Positions 8,054 to 17,483 of a stretch of 64,000 nucleotides of DNA are shown here, one piece after another; the stretch's first letter is position 1; every line of letters starts with the position of its first letter. The notes below the pieces were generated by a model. The model was given only the letters and a program-made list of their open reading frames with translations, was not told the DNA's origin and ran no database searches. The stretch comes from WHSW01 sp963705955 (GTDB lineage Bacteria > Actinomycetota > Thermoleophilia > Solirubrobacterales > 70-9). The stretch is taken from positions 806,001 through 870,000 of the forward strand of contig CAVPLH010000006.1 of NCBI GenBank assembly GCA_963705955.1, written 5' to 3'. A program made the position numbers and the translations under genes.

Positions 8054-9031
8054 ATGACCCACTCGATCCCCCCCGGCACACGGGACGTCCTCCCCGACGA
8101 GATGGCCGAGTTGCGCCGGCTCTCGCTCGCCCTGATCGAGGCGTTCGAGCGCTTCGGGTACGGCGAGGTGGCGACGCCGACGATCGAGTACGAGGAGGTG
8201 CTGGCGCGCGGTGACGAGCGCGGCGCCCCGGTCGCCTATCGCTTCTTCGACGAGTCGGGGGCGCTGCTGGCGATGCGCTCGGACATGACGATCCCGATCG
8301 CCCGTCTGGTCGCGAACCGCTACGCGACGGCCGAGCCGCCGTTTCGGCTCTGCTACCTGGCGCGCGCCTACCGGGCGGTGCGACCGCAGCGGGGCCAGAT
8401 GCGCGAGTTCACCCAGGCCGGCGTCGAGCTGGTCGGGGCGCCGGCACCGGACGGCACCGCCGAGGTGGTCGAGGTGCTGGCTGCGGCCCTCGACGCGGCG
8501 GGGCTGACCCGCGCGGTGATCGCGCTCGGCGACGCTGACCTGTACGGCCAGCTGCTCGGTGAATTCGGCGTCGGGCCGGAGTCGCGGGCGCGACTGCTCG
8601 ACTGCCTCGCAACCCACGACCTCGTCGGGCTCGAGGCGGAGGTCGCAGCGTCGGATCTCGGAACGGCCGAGCGCGAGGTCCTGGTCGGTCTGCCGGGTCT
8701 GCGCGGCGGCCCGGAGGTGCTCGACGAGGCCCGCCGCCTCGGGGGCGAGGCGACCGAGCGGGCGACGCGCCGGCTCGCGGACACGTTCGGCTCGCTGCGA
8801 GAGCGCGGGGTCGCCGAGCGGGTGCGCCTCGACCTCGGCCTGCTTCGCGACCTCGGCTACTACACCGGCGCGATCCTCGAGGTCTACGACCCGGCGCTCG
8901 GCCACATCCTCGGCGGCGGCGGCCGTTACGACGAGCTCATGGGACGCTTCGGCAGGCCGCTTCCGGCCGCCGGCTTCGCGCTCTTCTTGGAGCGCCTCCA
9001 TGTCGCCCAGGCCGAGGAGGGTGTCCGATGA
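8054..9031 (+). CDS. hisZ: ATP phosphoribosyltransferase regulatory subunit (HisZ)
   Basis: This 325-residue protein is a class II aminoacyl-tRNA synthetase paralogue related to HisRS. It has the HisS/HisZ opening IPPGTRDVLP, the motif 2-like segment FRLCYLARAYR...QMREFTQAGVEL and a motif 3-like GGGGRYDELMGRFG. It lacks the C-terminal anticodon-binding domain of a true HisRS. With short-form HisG it makes the active, histidine-inhibited ATP phosphoribosyltransferase. The hisG start overlaps its stop in an ATGA, which supports the pairing. Confidence 0.9.
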   Translation: MTHSIPPGTRDVLPDEMAELRRLSLALIEAFERFGYGEVATPTIEYEEVLARGDERGAPVAYRFFDESGALLAMRSDMTIPIARLVANRYATAEPPFRLCYLARAYRAVRPQRGQMREFTQAGVELVGAPAPDGTAEVVEVLAAALDAAGLTRAVIALGDADLYGQLLGEFGVGPESRARLLDCLATHDLVGLEAEVAASDLGTAEREVLVGLPGLRGGPEVLDEARRLGGEATERATRRLADTFGSLRERGVAERVRLDLGLLRDLGYYTGAILEVYDPALGHILGGGGRYDELMGRFGRPLPAAGFALFLERLHVAQAEEGVR

Positions 9032-9714
9032 GGGGCTACGGCGCGGTGGCCGGCCCGACCAGGGCGGTGGGGGAGGGACCGCTGAAGCTCGCGCTGCCGC
9101 GAGGAGCGCTGTTCGCGGGCACGCTCGACCTGCTCGACCGGATCGGAGTCGAGACCGCCGCGCTGCGCGGCGACTCGCGGTCGCTGGTCTTCGACGCGGG
9201 CCCGCTGACCCTGGTCACGATGCGGCCCGCCGACGTCCCGACCTACGTCGAGGCCGGCGCCGCCGAGCTCGGGATCACCGGCAAGGACGTGCTCGCCGAG
9301 CAAGCCGATCGGGCCGTCTACGAGCTCGTCGATCTCGGCTACGGCGCCTGCCGGCTGGTCCTCGCGGGACGCCGCGGCGACGAGAGCATGGGCGAGGCGG
9401 AGCGACGCCTCGGCACGATGCGGATCGCGACCAAGTACCCGCGGACGACGGAGCGCTGGTGCGAGCGGACCGGGCGCCAGGCCGAGGTGATCGAGGTCAA
9501 GGGATCGGTGGAGCTGGCGCCCCTGGTCGGCCTCGCGGATGGGATCGTCGACCTGGTCGACAGCGGCAGGACGCTGGCCGAGAACGACCTCGAGGTCCGC
9601 GAGGAGATCGCCGGCTGCACCGCCCGTCTGGTCGCGAACCGGGTCGCCCACCAGCTGCGTGCCGCCGAGCTCGACGAGCTCGTCGCCCGGCTGCGGGAGG
9701 CGTGTTCGACGTGA
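9028..9714 (+). CDS. hisG: ATP phosphoribosyltransferase, short form (HisG)
   Basis: This 228-residue protein catalyses the first histidine step, ATP + PRPP to phosphoribosyl-ATP. It lacks the roughly 80-residue C-terminal regulatory domain of long HisG, so it depends on HisZ next door. Seen: LKLALPRGALF, ELGITGKDVLAE and the PRPP-binding region EVKGSVELAPLVGLADGIVDLVDSG (shown only as family landmarks). The first about 18 residues precede the usual start, so an internal start near LKLALP is possible. Confidence 0.92.
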   Translation: MRGYGAVAGPTRAVGEGPLKLALPRGALFAGTLDLLDRIGVETAALRGDSRSLVFDAGPLTLVTMRPADVPTYVEAGAAELGITGKDVLAEQADRAVYELVDLGYGACRLVLAGRRGDESMGEAERRLGTMRIATKYPRTTERWCERTGRQAEVIEVKGSVELAPLVGLADGIVDLVDSGRTLAENDLEVREEIAGCTARLVANRVAHQLRAAELDELVARLREACST

Positions 9715-10992
9715 GGATCGAGCGGATCGAGTGGAACGGAGCCGGAACGGCGGCGCTCGCCGCCAGGCTGCGCTCCGCGGCTTCGAGCGCCGCCGGCCCC
9801 GGCGATGCCGTGGCCGAGATTCTCGACCGCGTCCGAGCCGGCGGCGACGCGGCCGTGCGCGAGCTCGCGGAGGAGTTCGGCGACCCGGTCGGCGAGCGCC
9901 TGCGGGTCGATCCCGCCGCGGTCGCCGCCGCTCCCGGGCTGCTCGAGCCCGGGCTGCGCGAGAGCCTGCGGCTGGCCGCGCTCAACATCGCCGCGGTCGC
10001 GCGCGCGGAGCTCGCGGTGCTCGAGCGGGCGGCCTCGGCGGAGCTCGAGCAGGGACAGCGGGTCGAGGTGCGCAGCTCCCCGGTCGCGGTCGCCGGCGTC
10101 TACGTGCCCGGCGGTCGCGCCGCCTACCCCTCCTCGGTCCTCATGTGCACGATCCCGGCGCGGGTCGCCGGCGTCGCCCGCGTCGTGGTTGCGACGCCCC
10201 CCGATCTCGGTGGCAAGCCCGCCGACGCGGTGCTGGCCGCCTGTGCGATCGTCGGGCTCGACGAGGTGTACGCGGTGGGAGGCGCGCAGGCGATCGCCGC
10301 GCTCGCCTTCGGAACCGAGAGCATCCCGGCGGTCGAGGTGATCGCCGGTCCGGGGAACCGCTACGTGACCGAGGCCAAGCGTCGGGTGATCGGGCGGGTC
10401 GCGATCGACGGCCTCGCCGGGCCCAGCGAGCTGGTCGTGGTCGCCGACGGGACCGCGGATCCGGAGTGGATCGCGCTCGATCTCTGCGCCCAGGCCGAGC
10501 ACGGCGACGACAGCCCGGTGATCGTCGTCTCTCCCGACGCCGCGCTGCTCGACGCGATCGGGACACGGGTCGAGGCACTTGTCGCCGAGCGGCCGAGCGT
10601 CGCCGACGCACCCCTCGCGCTGGTCACCGCGCCAGGGCTCGAGCTCTCGCTGAGCCTCGCGGACGCGATCGCCCCGGAGCATCTGCAGCTGATGTTCTCG
10701 GGGGCGGACGAGTCCGCCGCCCAGGGCCGAATCGCCGCTTGCGTGTTCGTCGGCTCCGCAGGGGCGACGGCGTTCGGCGACTACGCGGCCGGCTCCAACC
10801 ACGTGCTGCCGACCGGCGGAGCGGCCCGCTTCGCGGGTCCGCTCGGCCCGGGGGCTTTCATGCGCCGAAGCTCCGTAGTCTCCATCGGGTCGGCCGCGGC
10901 GACGGCGCTGGCGCCACATGTGGTGACGATCGCGAACGCGGAGGGGTTCGTCCGTCCACGGCGAGTCGGCAGCCGCGAGGACGAAGCGATGA
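9711..10992 (+). CDS. hisD: Histidinol dehydrogenase (frameshifted near the C-terminus)
   Basis: This zinc- and NAD-dependent enzyme makes the last two oxidations, L-histidinol to L-histidine. Seen: SSPVAVAGVYVPGGRAAYPSS, GGAQAIAALAFGT, AGPGNRYVTEAKR, the metal-site region QAEHGDDSP and the TGGAARFAGPLG loop. The start is the GTG at 9711, overlapping the hisG stop. As given, the frame runs past EGF into the hisB frame without a stop. Removing one base near 10950 restores the normal HisD ending (EGFSVHGESAAARTKR) with a TGA that overlaps the hisB ATG. I therefore read this as hisD with a one-base insertion, not a fusion. Confidence 0.88.
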
Positions 10993-11579
10993 CCCGAACG
11001 GCGAAGATCGAGAGAACGACCGGCGAGACGAACGTCTCGGTCGAGCTCGAGCTCGAGGGCGGGGAGGTCTCGGCCTCGACCGGGATCGGGTTCTTCGACC
11101 ACATGCTCGAGCTGCTCGGCCGCCACGGCCGGCTCGGCCTGCGCGTCGAGGCGAGCGGAGATCTCGAGACCGGGCCGCACCACACGGTCGAGGACGTCGG
11201 GATCGCACTCGGCCGGGCGCTCGACGAAGCGCTCGGCGACCGCGCCGGGATCCGGCGCTACGGCGACGCCCTGGTCCCGATGGACGAGGCGCTGGCAGCG
11301 TGCGCGCTCGACATCTCGGGACGCCCGCTGTGCCTGTTCGAGGCCGACCTGCCGCCGGTCGCGATCGCCGGCTTCGACGTCGATCTGACCGAGGAGTTCT
11401 TTCGCGCCGTGGCGACGAGCGCGAGGATCACCCTGCACCTCGGGACGCGCTACGGCTCGAACGCCCATCACATCGTCGAGGCATGCTTCAAGGCGTTCGC
11501 GCGCGCCCTGCGCGAGGCGGTATCGGTCGATCCGGACGAGGACGGGGTGCCGAGCACCAAGGGGACGCTCAGCGGGTGA
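10989..11579 (+). CDS. hisB: Imidazoleglycerol-phosphate dehydratase (HisB)
   Basis: This 196-residue monofunctional dehydratase converts imidazole glycerol phosphate to imidazole acetol phosphate. The manganese-binding and family motifs are intact: FFDHMLELLGRHG, GPHHTVEDVGI, DISGRP, EEFFRA and SNAHHIVEACFKAFARALR. The length is normal for the single-domain actinobacterial form. The ATG at 10989 is chosen from the family N-terminus and the ATGA overlap with the repaired hisD frame. Confidence 0.93.
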   Translation: MTRTAKIERTTGETNVSVELELEGGEVSASTGIGFFDHMLELLGRHGRLGLRVEASGDLETGPHHTVEDVGIALGRALDEALGDRAGIRRYGDALVPMDEALAACALDISGRPLCLFEADLPPVAIAGFDVDLTEEFFRAVATSARITLHLGTRYGSNAHHIVEACFKAFARALREAVSVDPDEDGVPSTKGTLSG

Positions 11580-12226
11580 GCGCGCATTCGGCAGCCGCCG
11601 GTCCACGGATCTGCGTCCTCGACTACGGGATGGGGAACCTGCGGTCGGTCGAGAAGGCGCTCGAGCACGTCGGGGCCCGGGCCTCGATCACATCCGACCC
11701 CGAGTCGGCGGACGCCGCCGACGGCCTCGTGTTGCCGGGGGTGGGGGCGTTCGCGACGGCGATCGAGCGGATCCGCGAGCGCGAGCTCGACCGGCTGATC
11801 GAGCGGCGACTGGCGGCCGGGACCCCGGTTCTCGGGATCTGCCTCGGCTTTCAGCTGTTGTTCGAATCCTCGACCGAGCTCGGCGGCGCCCGCGGCCTCG
11901 GCCTGATCGGGGGCGAGGTCGTCGAGCTCGACGCGCCGGGTTTGAAGGTGCCCCACATCGGCTGGGAGCCGGTCGTCTGGGCGACCGACTCGCCCCTGCG
12001 CGAGGGGATCGACCAGGGCACGCCGTTCTACTTCGTCCACGGGTTCGCGCCGCGACTGGTCAGCGAGGGCGAGACGCACGCGACCGCCGAGCACGGCCGG
12101 CGCTTCGTCTGCGCGGTGGCGAGGCCGCCGCTCTACGGGGTCCAGTTTCACCCCGAGAAGTCGAGCGCCGCGGGCCTCCGCCTGCTCGCCAACTTCGCCG
12201 GCGTCTGCGCCCGGGTGCCGGCGTGA
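11576..12226 (+). CDS. hisH: Imidazole glycerol phosphate synthase, glutamine amidotransferase subunit (HisH)
   Basis: This 216-residue class I glutaminase supplies ammonia to HisF. The catalytic triad is visible: Cys in GICLGFQLLF and His and Glu in GVQFHPEKS. It opens with the typical ICVLDYGMGNLRSVEKAL after about ten extra residues. A GTG start overlaps the hisB stop, and its own stop overlaps the hisA GTG. Its partner HisF is 1 kb downstream in the same run. Confidence 0.94.
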   Translation: MSAHSAAAGPRICVLDYGMGNLRSVEKALEHVGARASITSDPESADAADGLVLPGVGAFATAIERIRERELDRLIERRLAAGTPVLGICLGFQLLFESSTELGGARGLGLIGGEVVELDAPGLKVPHIGWEPVVWATDSPLREGIDQGTPFYFVHGFAPRLVSEGETHATAEHGRRFVCAVARPPLYGVQFHPEKSSAAGLRLLANFAGVCARVPA

Positions 12227-12960
12227 TCCTCTACGCGGCGATCGACATCCGCGACGGTCACGCGGTCCGCCTCGTCCAGGGCGACTACGAGCGCGAGACG
12301 GTGTTCGACGCGGATCCGCTCGACGCGGCCAGGCGCTGGGTCGACCAGGGAGCTCCGGCCCTGCACGTGGTCGACCTCGACGGGGCTCGGGACGGAGCGC
12401 CGATCAACATCGAGCACGTCGCGAGAATCTGCTCCGGGGTCGACGTGCCGGTCCAGGCGGGTGGCGGGCTGCGCCAGGCGGACGACGTCGACGCGGTGCT
12501 GCGAGCCGGCGCCGCTCGGGTCGTGCTCGGCACGGCGGCGCTCGCGGACCCGGCGCTGATCGAGGCGCTGGTCGCCGAGCACGGCGAGAGGATCGCCGTC
12601 GCGGCCGACTCGCGCGCCGGCCGTGTCGCGGTCGAGGCCTGGGAGCGCGAGACGCCGCTGCGCACCGAGGAGCTCGTCGCCGACCTCGCCCGCCGGGGCG
12701 TGCGCCGTTTCGTCCACACGCCGGTCGAGGTCGACGGCACGCTGCGGGGCCCGGCGCTCGACGGCCTCCGCGGGGTCGCCGAGGCAACTGCGGAGATCGA
12801 CGGCGAGCTCGTCTACTCCGGAGGAATCGGGACGCCGGACCACCTGCGCACGATCGCCGGGCTCGGGCTCGCGGCGCTCACCGGGGTGATCGTCGGCCGA
12901 GCGCTCTACGAGGGCCGGTTCACGGTCGCCGAGGGCATGTCCGCGCTGGACGCTCGGTAG
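12223..12960 (+). CDS. hisA: ProFAR isomerase (HisA)
   Basis: This 245-residue (beta/alpha)8 barrel converts ProFAR to PRFAR. The first catalytic Asp is in YAAIDIRDG and the second in VAADSRAG. The phosphate-binding loops VPVQAGGGLR and YSGGIGTP...VIVGRALYEG are present. In some actinobacteria this gene is the bifunctional PriA. I cannot exclude PriA activity without trpF context, and none is in this window. Confidence 0.92.
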   Translation: MILYAAIDIRDGHAVRLVQGDYERETVFDADPLDAARRWVDQGAPALHVVDLDGARDGAPINIEHVARICSGVDVPVQAGGGLRQADDVDAVLRAGAARVVLGTAALADPALIEALVAEHGERIAVAADSRAGRVAVEAWERETPLRTEELVADLARRGVRRFVHTPVEVDGTLRGPALDGLRGVAEATAEIDGELVYSGGIGTPDHLRTIAGLGLAALTGVIVGRALYEGRFTVAEGMSALDAR

Positions 12961-12963
12961 CCT
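12958..12963 (+). promoter_or_regulatory. Putative -10 element (TAGCCT) before the 81-residue ORF
   Basis: TAGCCT overlaps the hisA stop codon and lies 8 bases before the ATG at 12972. It could give the small ORF and hisF a separate start of transcription. Confidence 0.35.
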
Positions 12964-12971
12964 CGAGGCAG

Positions 12972-13217
12972 ATGTTCTGGTTCCGTGTCCTCGCGATCGC
13001 GCAACTGGCGCTGCTGGTCCGCCATCACGCAACCCTGCTCGAGTCCGACGAGCGCTCGCGGCTCGCGAAGCTGGTCGGCAAGTCGAAGGGCCGGCCGCAC
13101 CACAACCTGACGGCGAACGAGCGCCAGGAGATGCTGAGGCTCGTGCAGAAGCTCGAGCCGGGGTCGTTCGCGCACCGGGCGTGGAGCGCCGCGCGCGGGC
13201 GCTCCGCCAAGAAGTAG
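12972..13217 (+). CDS. Small hypothetical protein between hisA and hisF
   Basis: This 81-residue protein begins MFWFRVLAIAQLALLVRHH and continues with a basic, helical region (LAKLVGKSKGRPHHNLT, ending GRSAKK). I do not recognise a family. It sits inside the histidine gene run with its own -10-like hexamer. It may have nothing to do with histidine synthesis. A hydrophobic N-terminus followed by a basic tail could mean membrane association. Confidence 0.55.
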   Translation: MFWFRVLAIAQLALLVRHHATLLESDERSRLAKLVGKSKGRPHHNLTANERQEMLRLVQKLEPGSFAHRAWSAARGRSAKK

Positions 13218-13234
13218 CGTTTCCGGTTGCCCTC

Positions 13235-14059
13235 GTGGCACTGAGGCGCGTCATTCCCTGCCTCGACGTCGATCGGGGACGGGTGGTCAAGGGAACCAAC
13301 TTCGTCGGTCTCAGGGATGCCGGCGATCCGGTCGCGCTCGCCGAGCGCTACGACGCCGACGGCGCCGACGAGCTCGTCTTCCTCGACATCACCGCATCGC
13401 ACGAGCATCGCGAGACGATCGTCGAGCTCGCGCGGCGGACCGCCGACAACGTGTTCATCCCGTTCACGATCGGCGGCGGCATCCGCTCGGTCGCCGACGC
13501 CCAGGCGGTGCTCGACGCCGGCGCCGACAAGGTCTCGATCAACTCCTCGGCCCTGGCGCGCCCGGAGCTGATCTCCGAGCTCGCCGAGGTCTTCGGCTCA
13601 CAGTGCGTCGTGATCGCGATCGACGCCAAGCAGCGCGCCGCTGCCGCCTCCTCCGCTCGGCGTCGGGACGTCTCGGCGCCCGGGTGGGATGTGTTCGCGA
13701 GCGGCGGGCGGACCCGAGTCGAGGGTCGTGAAGCGGTCGCCTGGGCGCGCGAGGCAGCCGAGCGCGGGGCGGGGGAGGTGCTGCTGACGAGCATGGACCG
13801 CGACGGGACCACGGACGGGTACGACGTCGGGCTGACCCGCGCCGTCGCCGAGGCGGTCGCCGTCCCGGTGATCGCCTCGGGCGGCGCCGGGGAGCTCTCG
13901 CACCTCGTCGGCGCGATCCGCGACGGCGGCGCCGACGCCGTGCTCGCCGCGTCGATCTTCCACTACGGCCGCTTTAAGATCAGCGACGCGAAGCGGGCCC
14001 TGAGCGAGGCCGGAATCGCGGTCCGCGGCGTCGCGCGGCGCGGCGACGAGGCGAGCTAG
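13235..14059 (+). CDS. hisF: Imidazole glycerol phosphate synthase, cyclase subunit (HisF)
   Basis: This 274-residue barrel uses ammonia from HisH to turn PRFAR into IGP and AICAR. Catalytic Asp residues are in RRVIPCLDVDRGRVVKG and LLTSMDRDGT. IPFTIGGGIRS, ADKVSINSSA and VPVIASGGAG are also typical. It carries about 16 additional residues after AIDAKQ (Ala/Ser/Arg-rich) and replaces the usual HGGR by SGGR, so one loop on the active face is unusual. The GTG at 13235 was chosen because homology starts at ALRRVIPCLD. It converges on the next gene with a 4-base overlap. Confidence 0.92.
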   Translation: MALRRVIPCLDVDRGRVVKGTNFVGLRDAGDPVALAERYDADGADELVFLDITASHEHRETIVELARRTADNVFIPFTIGGGIRSVADAQAVLDAGADKVSINSSALARPELISELAEVFGSQCVVIAIDAKQRAAAASSARRRDVSAPGWDVFASGGRTRVEGREAVAWAREAAERGAGEVLLTSMDRDGTTDGYDVGLTRAVAEAVAVPVIASGGAGELSHLVGAIRDGGADAVLAASIFHYGRFKISDAKRALSEAGIAVRGVARRGDEAS

Positions 14060-15529
14060 GGTCCGTTCGAGGCGTTCTGCTGCGCCCGGTGCGCCTCGCG
14101 CTGGCGGTGGCGTTTCGCGGCCCGCGCCTGCTGCTGTCGCTTCTGCTTTGCGGCCTTCGCCTCCCGCTGGCGCTTGAGGCGCTCGCGCTTGCGGCGCCTG
14201 CTCGCGCTGGCGACGTGCTGCCTTGCGCTTTCGCTCCGCCTTCGTCTCGTGCTGGAACGCCCGGATGTTCGACGTTCCGGTCAGATACATCCGCGCCCCG
14301 TCGGAGATCACCGGGTTGTACTCGCCGAGCTCGGAGTAGAAGACCTTCTTGCCGCTCTTGACGTCGAAACCGAAGGTGCCGACGTTGGGGCCGAGCGCCG
14401 CGACGTAGGCGACCTCGCCGAGCACGCTGGCGCCGCCGAGGATCACGCCCCCGAGGTCCTGTTGCCAGCGCACCGCGCCGGTCTTCGCGTCGAGCGCGTA
14501 GAAGTTCTGATCCTTCGATCCGACGTAGACGGTCGGATCGGTCCGCGGGGTGTCGGCGACCGCCGGCGCCGCGTAGACCCAGTCGCCGGTCGAGTGGCTC
14601 CAGAGCAGGTCGCCGCTGTCCGCGTCGAAGCTGTAGACGCGGTTGTCGATGCTGCCGAGGAAGACGCGCCCGTAGGCGACCGCCGGGGTCGAGTAGACAG
14701 GGCCGCCGCGACCGAAGCTCAGCCCCTGGGTGCTCGACTGCCACACGAACTGTCCGTTGGAGGCGCGGAGCGCGAACACCTGCCCGGCGTAGTTCGCCCC
14801 GTAGAGGACGCCGTCCTCGAGCGCCAGCCCGCCCTTGACGGCGCCGGCGGTCGACTGGTGCCAGTCGACCTTGCCGGTCTTGCGGTCGAGCGCGTAGAGG
14901 TCGCCGGACTCGCTGCCGACGAAGATGTCGCGCCCCGCGGCCATCGGCGACGTCTCGCTTCGCCCCGGGAGCGGGAAGCGCCACAGGAGCTTGCCGTCGC
15001 GCGCCCGCAGCGCCAACACCTCGCCCTGATCGACCCCGGGAGCGCGCTGCAGCGTGACCGCGAACAGGACTCCGTGCGAGTAGGCGGGTGAGGCGGCGCC
15101 GAGGGCCCCGATCTTCTTCTTCCATTCGACCTTGCCCAGGTCGGCGCTGAGCGCGTAGAGCAGCGCGTCCTTGTCCTGGAAGTAGAGCGTCCCCTTGACG
15201 ACGATCGGCGAGAACTCGAGCAGCTTGCCTGCTTGGAAGCTCCAGTCCGACGCGTCGAAGGGGGGCTTGACGCGCTTCGTCGGCAGGTAGCGGGTGCGCT
15301 GCGCGTCGTAGCCGTAGTAGGGCCAGTTGACGGTCTTGACCTGCTCGGCGTGCTTCGGCGGCCGGTCGACCTCGAGCGTGCACGGCGGCGGGCACGATTG
15401 GTCGGAGTCGCGCTTCAGGACCAGGTACGCGGCGGCGGCGCCGCCGGCGACGACGAGGCTGACGACGGCGAGGATCGCCAAGTGCGCGGGCTCGGCCCAG
15501 GCGCGCGGGATTCGGGACCAGGGAGTCAT
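14056..15529 (-). CDS. Membrane-anchored PQQ-like beta-propeller protein (frameshift in basic tail)
   Basis: After one N-terminal transmembrane helix (about residues 17-38) come at least six propeller blades with motifs such as LYALSADLGKVEWKKK, LYALDRKTGKVDWHQ, VYSFDADSGDLLWSHS and FYALDAKTGAVRWQQD. It is an extracytoplasmic PQQ/BamB-like repeat protein, probably a scaffold rather than a dehydrogenase. As given, the frame runs on antisense to hisF. A one-base shift near 14191-14200 instead gives a Lys/Arg/Gln-rich helical tail ending NASNGP and a TAG at 14056, four bases into the hisF end. I annotate that end. Confidence 0.75.
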
Positions 15530-15575
15530 CCGCGAGGGCCGTCATGGTAGGGAACGGCGTCCGGATTCCGACCAG

Positions 15576-16716
15576 GTGGCACCGCAGCTCGACACAGACC
15601 CCGAGGGCGTGCGCGCCCGCATCGAAGCCCTGCCGGGCGCATCGGAGGTACGTGCTGCGGCAACGCGGACCGGGGTCGACGCGTTCTTCGTCGGCGGCTC
15701 GGTGCGCGACGCTCTGCTCGGCCGCGGGCGCGCCGATCTCGACGTCGTCGTGGTCGGAGACCACCTCGCGCTCGCCCGGGCGCTCGGCGGCGAGACGGTC
15801 GTGCACGACCGCTTCGCGACCGCGACGGTGACGGGCCCGCACGGGTCGATCGACCTGGCTCGAGCGAGAGCGGAGGCCTATCCGCTGCCCGGCGCACTGC
15901 CCGAGGTGCGGCCCGCAGGGCTCGCCGACGACCTGGCGCGCCGCGATTTCACGATCAACGCGATCGCGGTGGCGGTCGCCGAGCCCGGCGCGCTGATCGA
16001 TCCGCACGGCGGCATCGCCGACCTGCGCTCCGGGCTGCTGCGGGTCCTCCACGACGCTTCCTTCCGCGACGACCCGACCCGGGCGCTTCGCGCGGCCCGC
16101 TACTCGGCGAGGCTCGGCTTCGAGATCGACGATCGCACCCTCGAGCTGCTCCGCGCCGCCGACCTCGAGACCGTCTCGGCGGACCGCGTCGCCGCCGAGC
16201 TCGCGAGGGTCGCGGCCGAACCGGAGCTCCGAGGAGCGCTCGAGCTGGTCCGCGATTGGAGGCTGATCGAGGTCGACCCGGAGCTGCCGGCGCTCGTCGC
16301 CGCGGCGGCCGGCCTGGTTTCGGTCGAGCCGTGGGCCGACCTCGCCGACCGTTCCGCGATCGTCATCGAGGCGACGGTCGGGCACCGCCCTCGCGCAGGC
16401 CCGGGCGCTGGCCGCCGAGCCGCCCGAGTCGCCGTGGCACGCCGTCGCCGCGGCCCGGGGGCGGAGCCCGGTCGTGCTCGTTCTCGCCCGCGTGATCGGA
16501 GCCGAGTGGCTCGACACCTATCTCACCGAGTGGTCGCGCGTGCGGCTCGAGATCACCGGCGAGGACCTGCTCGCGGAGGGCGTCGAGCAGGGTCCGGCGG
16601 TCGGCCGCGGCCTTTCGGCGGCGCTGCGGGCGAAGCTCGAAGGCGGTGTCCGCGGCCGCGCCGAGGAGCTCCGCGTCGCGCTCGAGGCCGCGCGTGGCCC
16701 CGAGACGTTGATCTGA
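15576..16716 (+). CDS. CCA tRNA nucleotidyltransferase family protein (frameshifted)
   Basis: The N-terminal half has the class II nucleotidyltransferase signature FFVGGSVRDALLGR...DLDVVV (catalytic Asp pair), the RRDFTINAIAV motif and RDDPTRALRAARY, as in CCA-adding enzymes and poly(A) polymerases. After DRSAIVIEATVG the frame changes at the GGG of 16380-16382. One base fewer gives GTALAQARALAAEPPESPW... and joins the segment with VLVLARVIGAEWL that stops at 16716. Without the repair it would appear fused to pgeF. The GTG at 15576 was chosen by position relative to the catalytic motif. It is divergent from the propeller gene. Confidence 0.75.
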
Positions 16717-16723
16717 CGCCGTC

Positions 16724-16729
16724 TAGCCT
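16724..16729 (+). promoter_or_regulatory. Putative -10 element (TAGCCT) of pgeF
   Basis: TAGCCT lies 7 bases before the ATG at 16737, with no ribosome binding site between them. Confidence 0.4.
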
Positions 16730-16736
16730 TCGCGAG

Positions 16737-17483
16737 ATGGACTGGCGAGAGCAGGATGGCGTCCGCTGGCTCGAGGCGAGCCTGCCCGGTGCCCGGGCGG
16801 CGTTCTCGACCCGGCTCGGGGGCGAGAGCGCCGGGGCATTCGAGAGCCTCAACCTCGGCCTGTTCACCGATGACGCCCCCGACGCCGTGCTCGCCAACCG
16901 CGACCGGCTCGGTACGGCCCTCGACCGCGAGCCGGAGAACGTCCTCTTCGGCCACCAGGTGCACGGCGGCGAGCTGCTCGTCCGTGACCAGGCGCCGGCT
17001 CCGAACGCGTACACCGACCGTGCCTCGCGCCCTCCGCGGGCGGACGGGCAGCTGACCGCGAACGCCAACCTGACGCCCCTGGTCCAGGTCGCCGACTGCC
17101 TGCCGCTGGCGCTCGTCGGCGCCGGCGGGGTGGCGATGTTGCATTGCGGCTGGCGCGGGCTGGCCGCCGGAATCGTCGCCCGGGGCGCGACCGCCGTCGA
17201 CGCACGTGCCGCCGCGGTCGGTCCGGGGATCGGCCGCTGTTGCTACGAGGTCGGGGACGAGGTCCTGGGCGCTTTCGAGCCGCTCGGCGACGGGATCGCC
17301 GATGGGCGGATGCTCGACCTCGCCGAGGTCGCCCGTCGACTGCTCGCGCGGGCCGGCGTCGAGCAGGTCGAGGTGGCGGGCCTGTGCACGAGCTGCGAGC
17401 CCGAGCTCTTCTTCTCGCACCGGCGCGATCACGGAAGGACCGGCAGGCAGGCGGGCCTCGCGTGGCTGGAGGACGATGCCTGA
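16737..17483 (+). CDS. pgeF: Peptidoglycan editing factor / purine nucleoside phosphorylase-like (PgeF, YfiH family)
   Basis: This 248-residue protein has the family metal and active-site residues: His in FGHQVHGGE, Cys in VADCLPLAL and His in MLHCGWRGLAAGI. It shows the typical late motif GLCTSCEPELFFSHRRD. The family (formerly DUF152 or multicopper polyphenol oxidase) has been shown to act on purine nucleosides and in E. coli to guard peptidoglycan composition. It heads the conserved pgeF-yggS-sepF-proC-yggT neighbourhood next to cell-division genes. Confidence 0.88.
   Translation: MDWREQDGVRWLEASLPGARAAFSTRLGGESAGAFESLNLGLFTDDAPDAVLANRDRLGTALDREPENVLFGHQVHGGELLVRDQAPAPNAYTDRASRPPRADGQLTANANLTPLVQVADCLPLALVGAGGVAMLHCGWRGLAAGIVARGATAVDARAAAVGPGIGRCCYEVGDEVLGAFEPLGDGIADGRMLDLAEVARRLLARAGVEQVEVAGLCTSCEPELFFSHRRDHGRTGRQAGLAWLEDDA

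Noticed and set aside
9339..11606. 755-codon reverse-strand open frame across hisG-hisD-hisB
   Set aside because: Fully antisense to histidine genes with clear motifs; the translation shows no domain.
15576..17483. CCA-transferase-PgeF fusion
   Set aside because: Arises only because of a one-base shift at ~16381. The alternative frame gives a normal CCA-enzyme C-terminus that ends at 16716, and pgeF has its own promoter and ATG.
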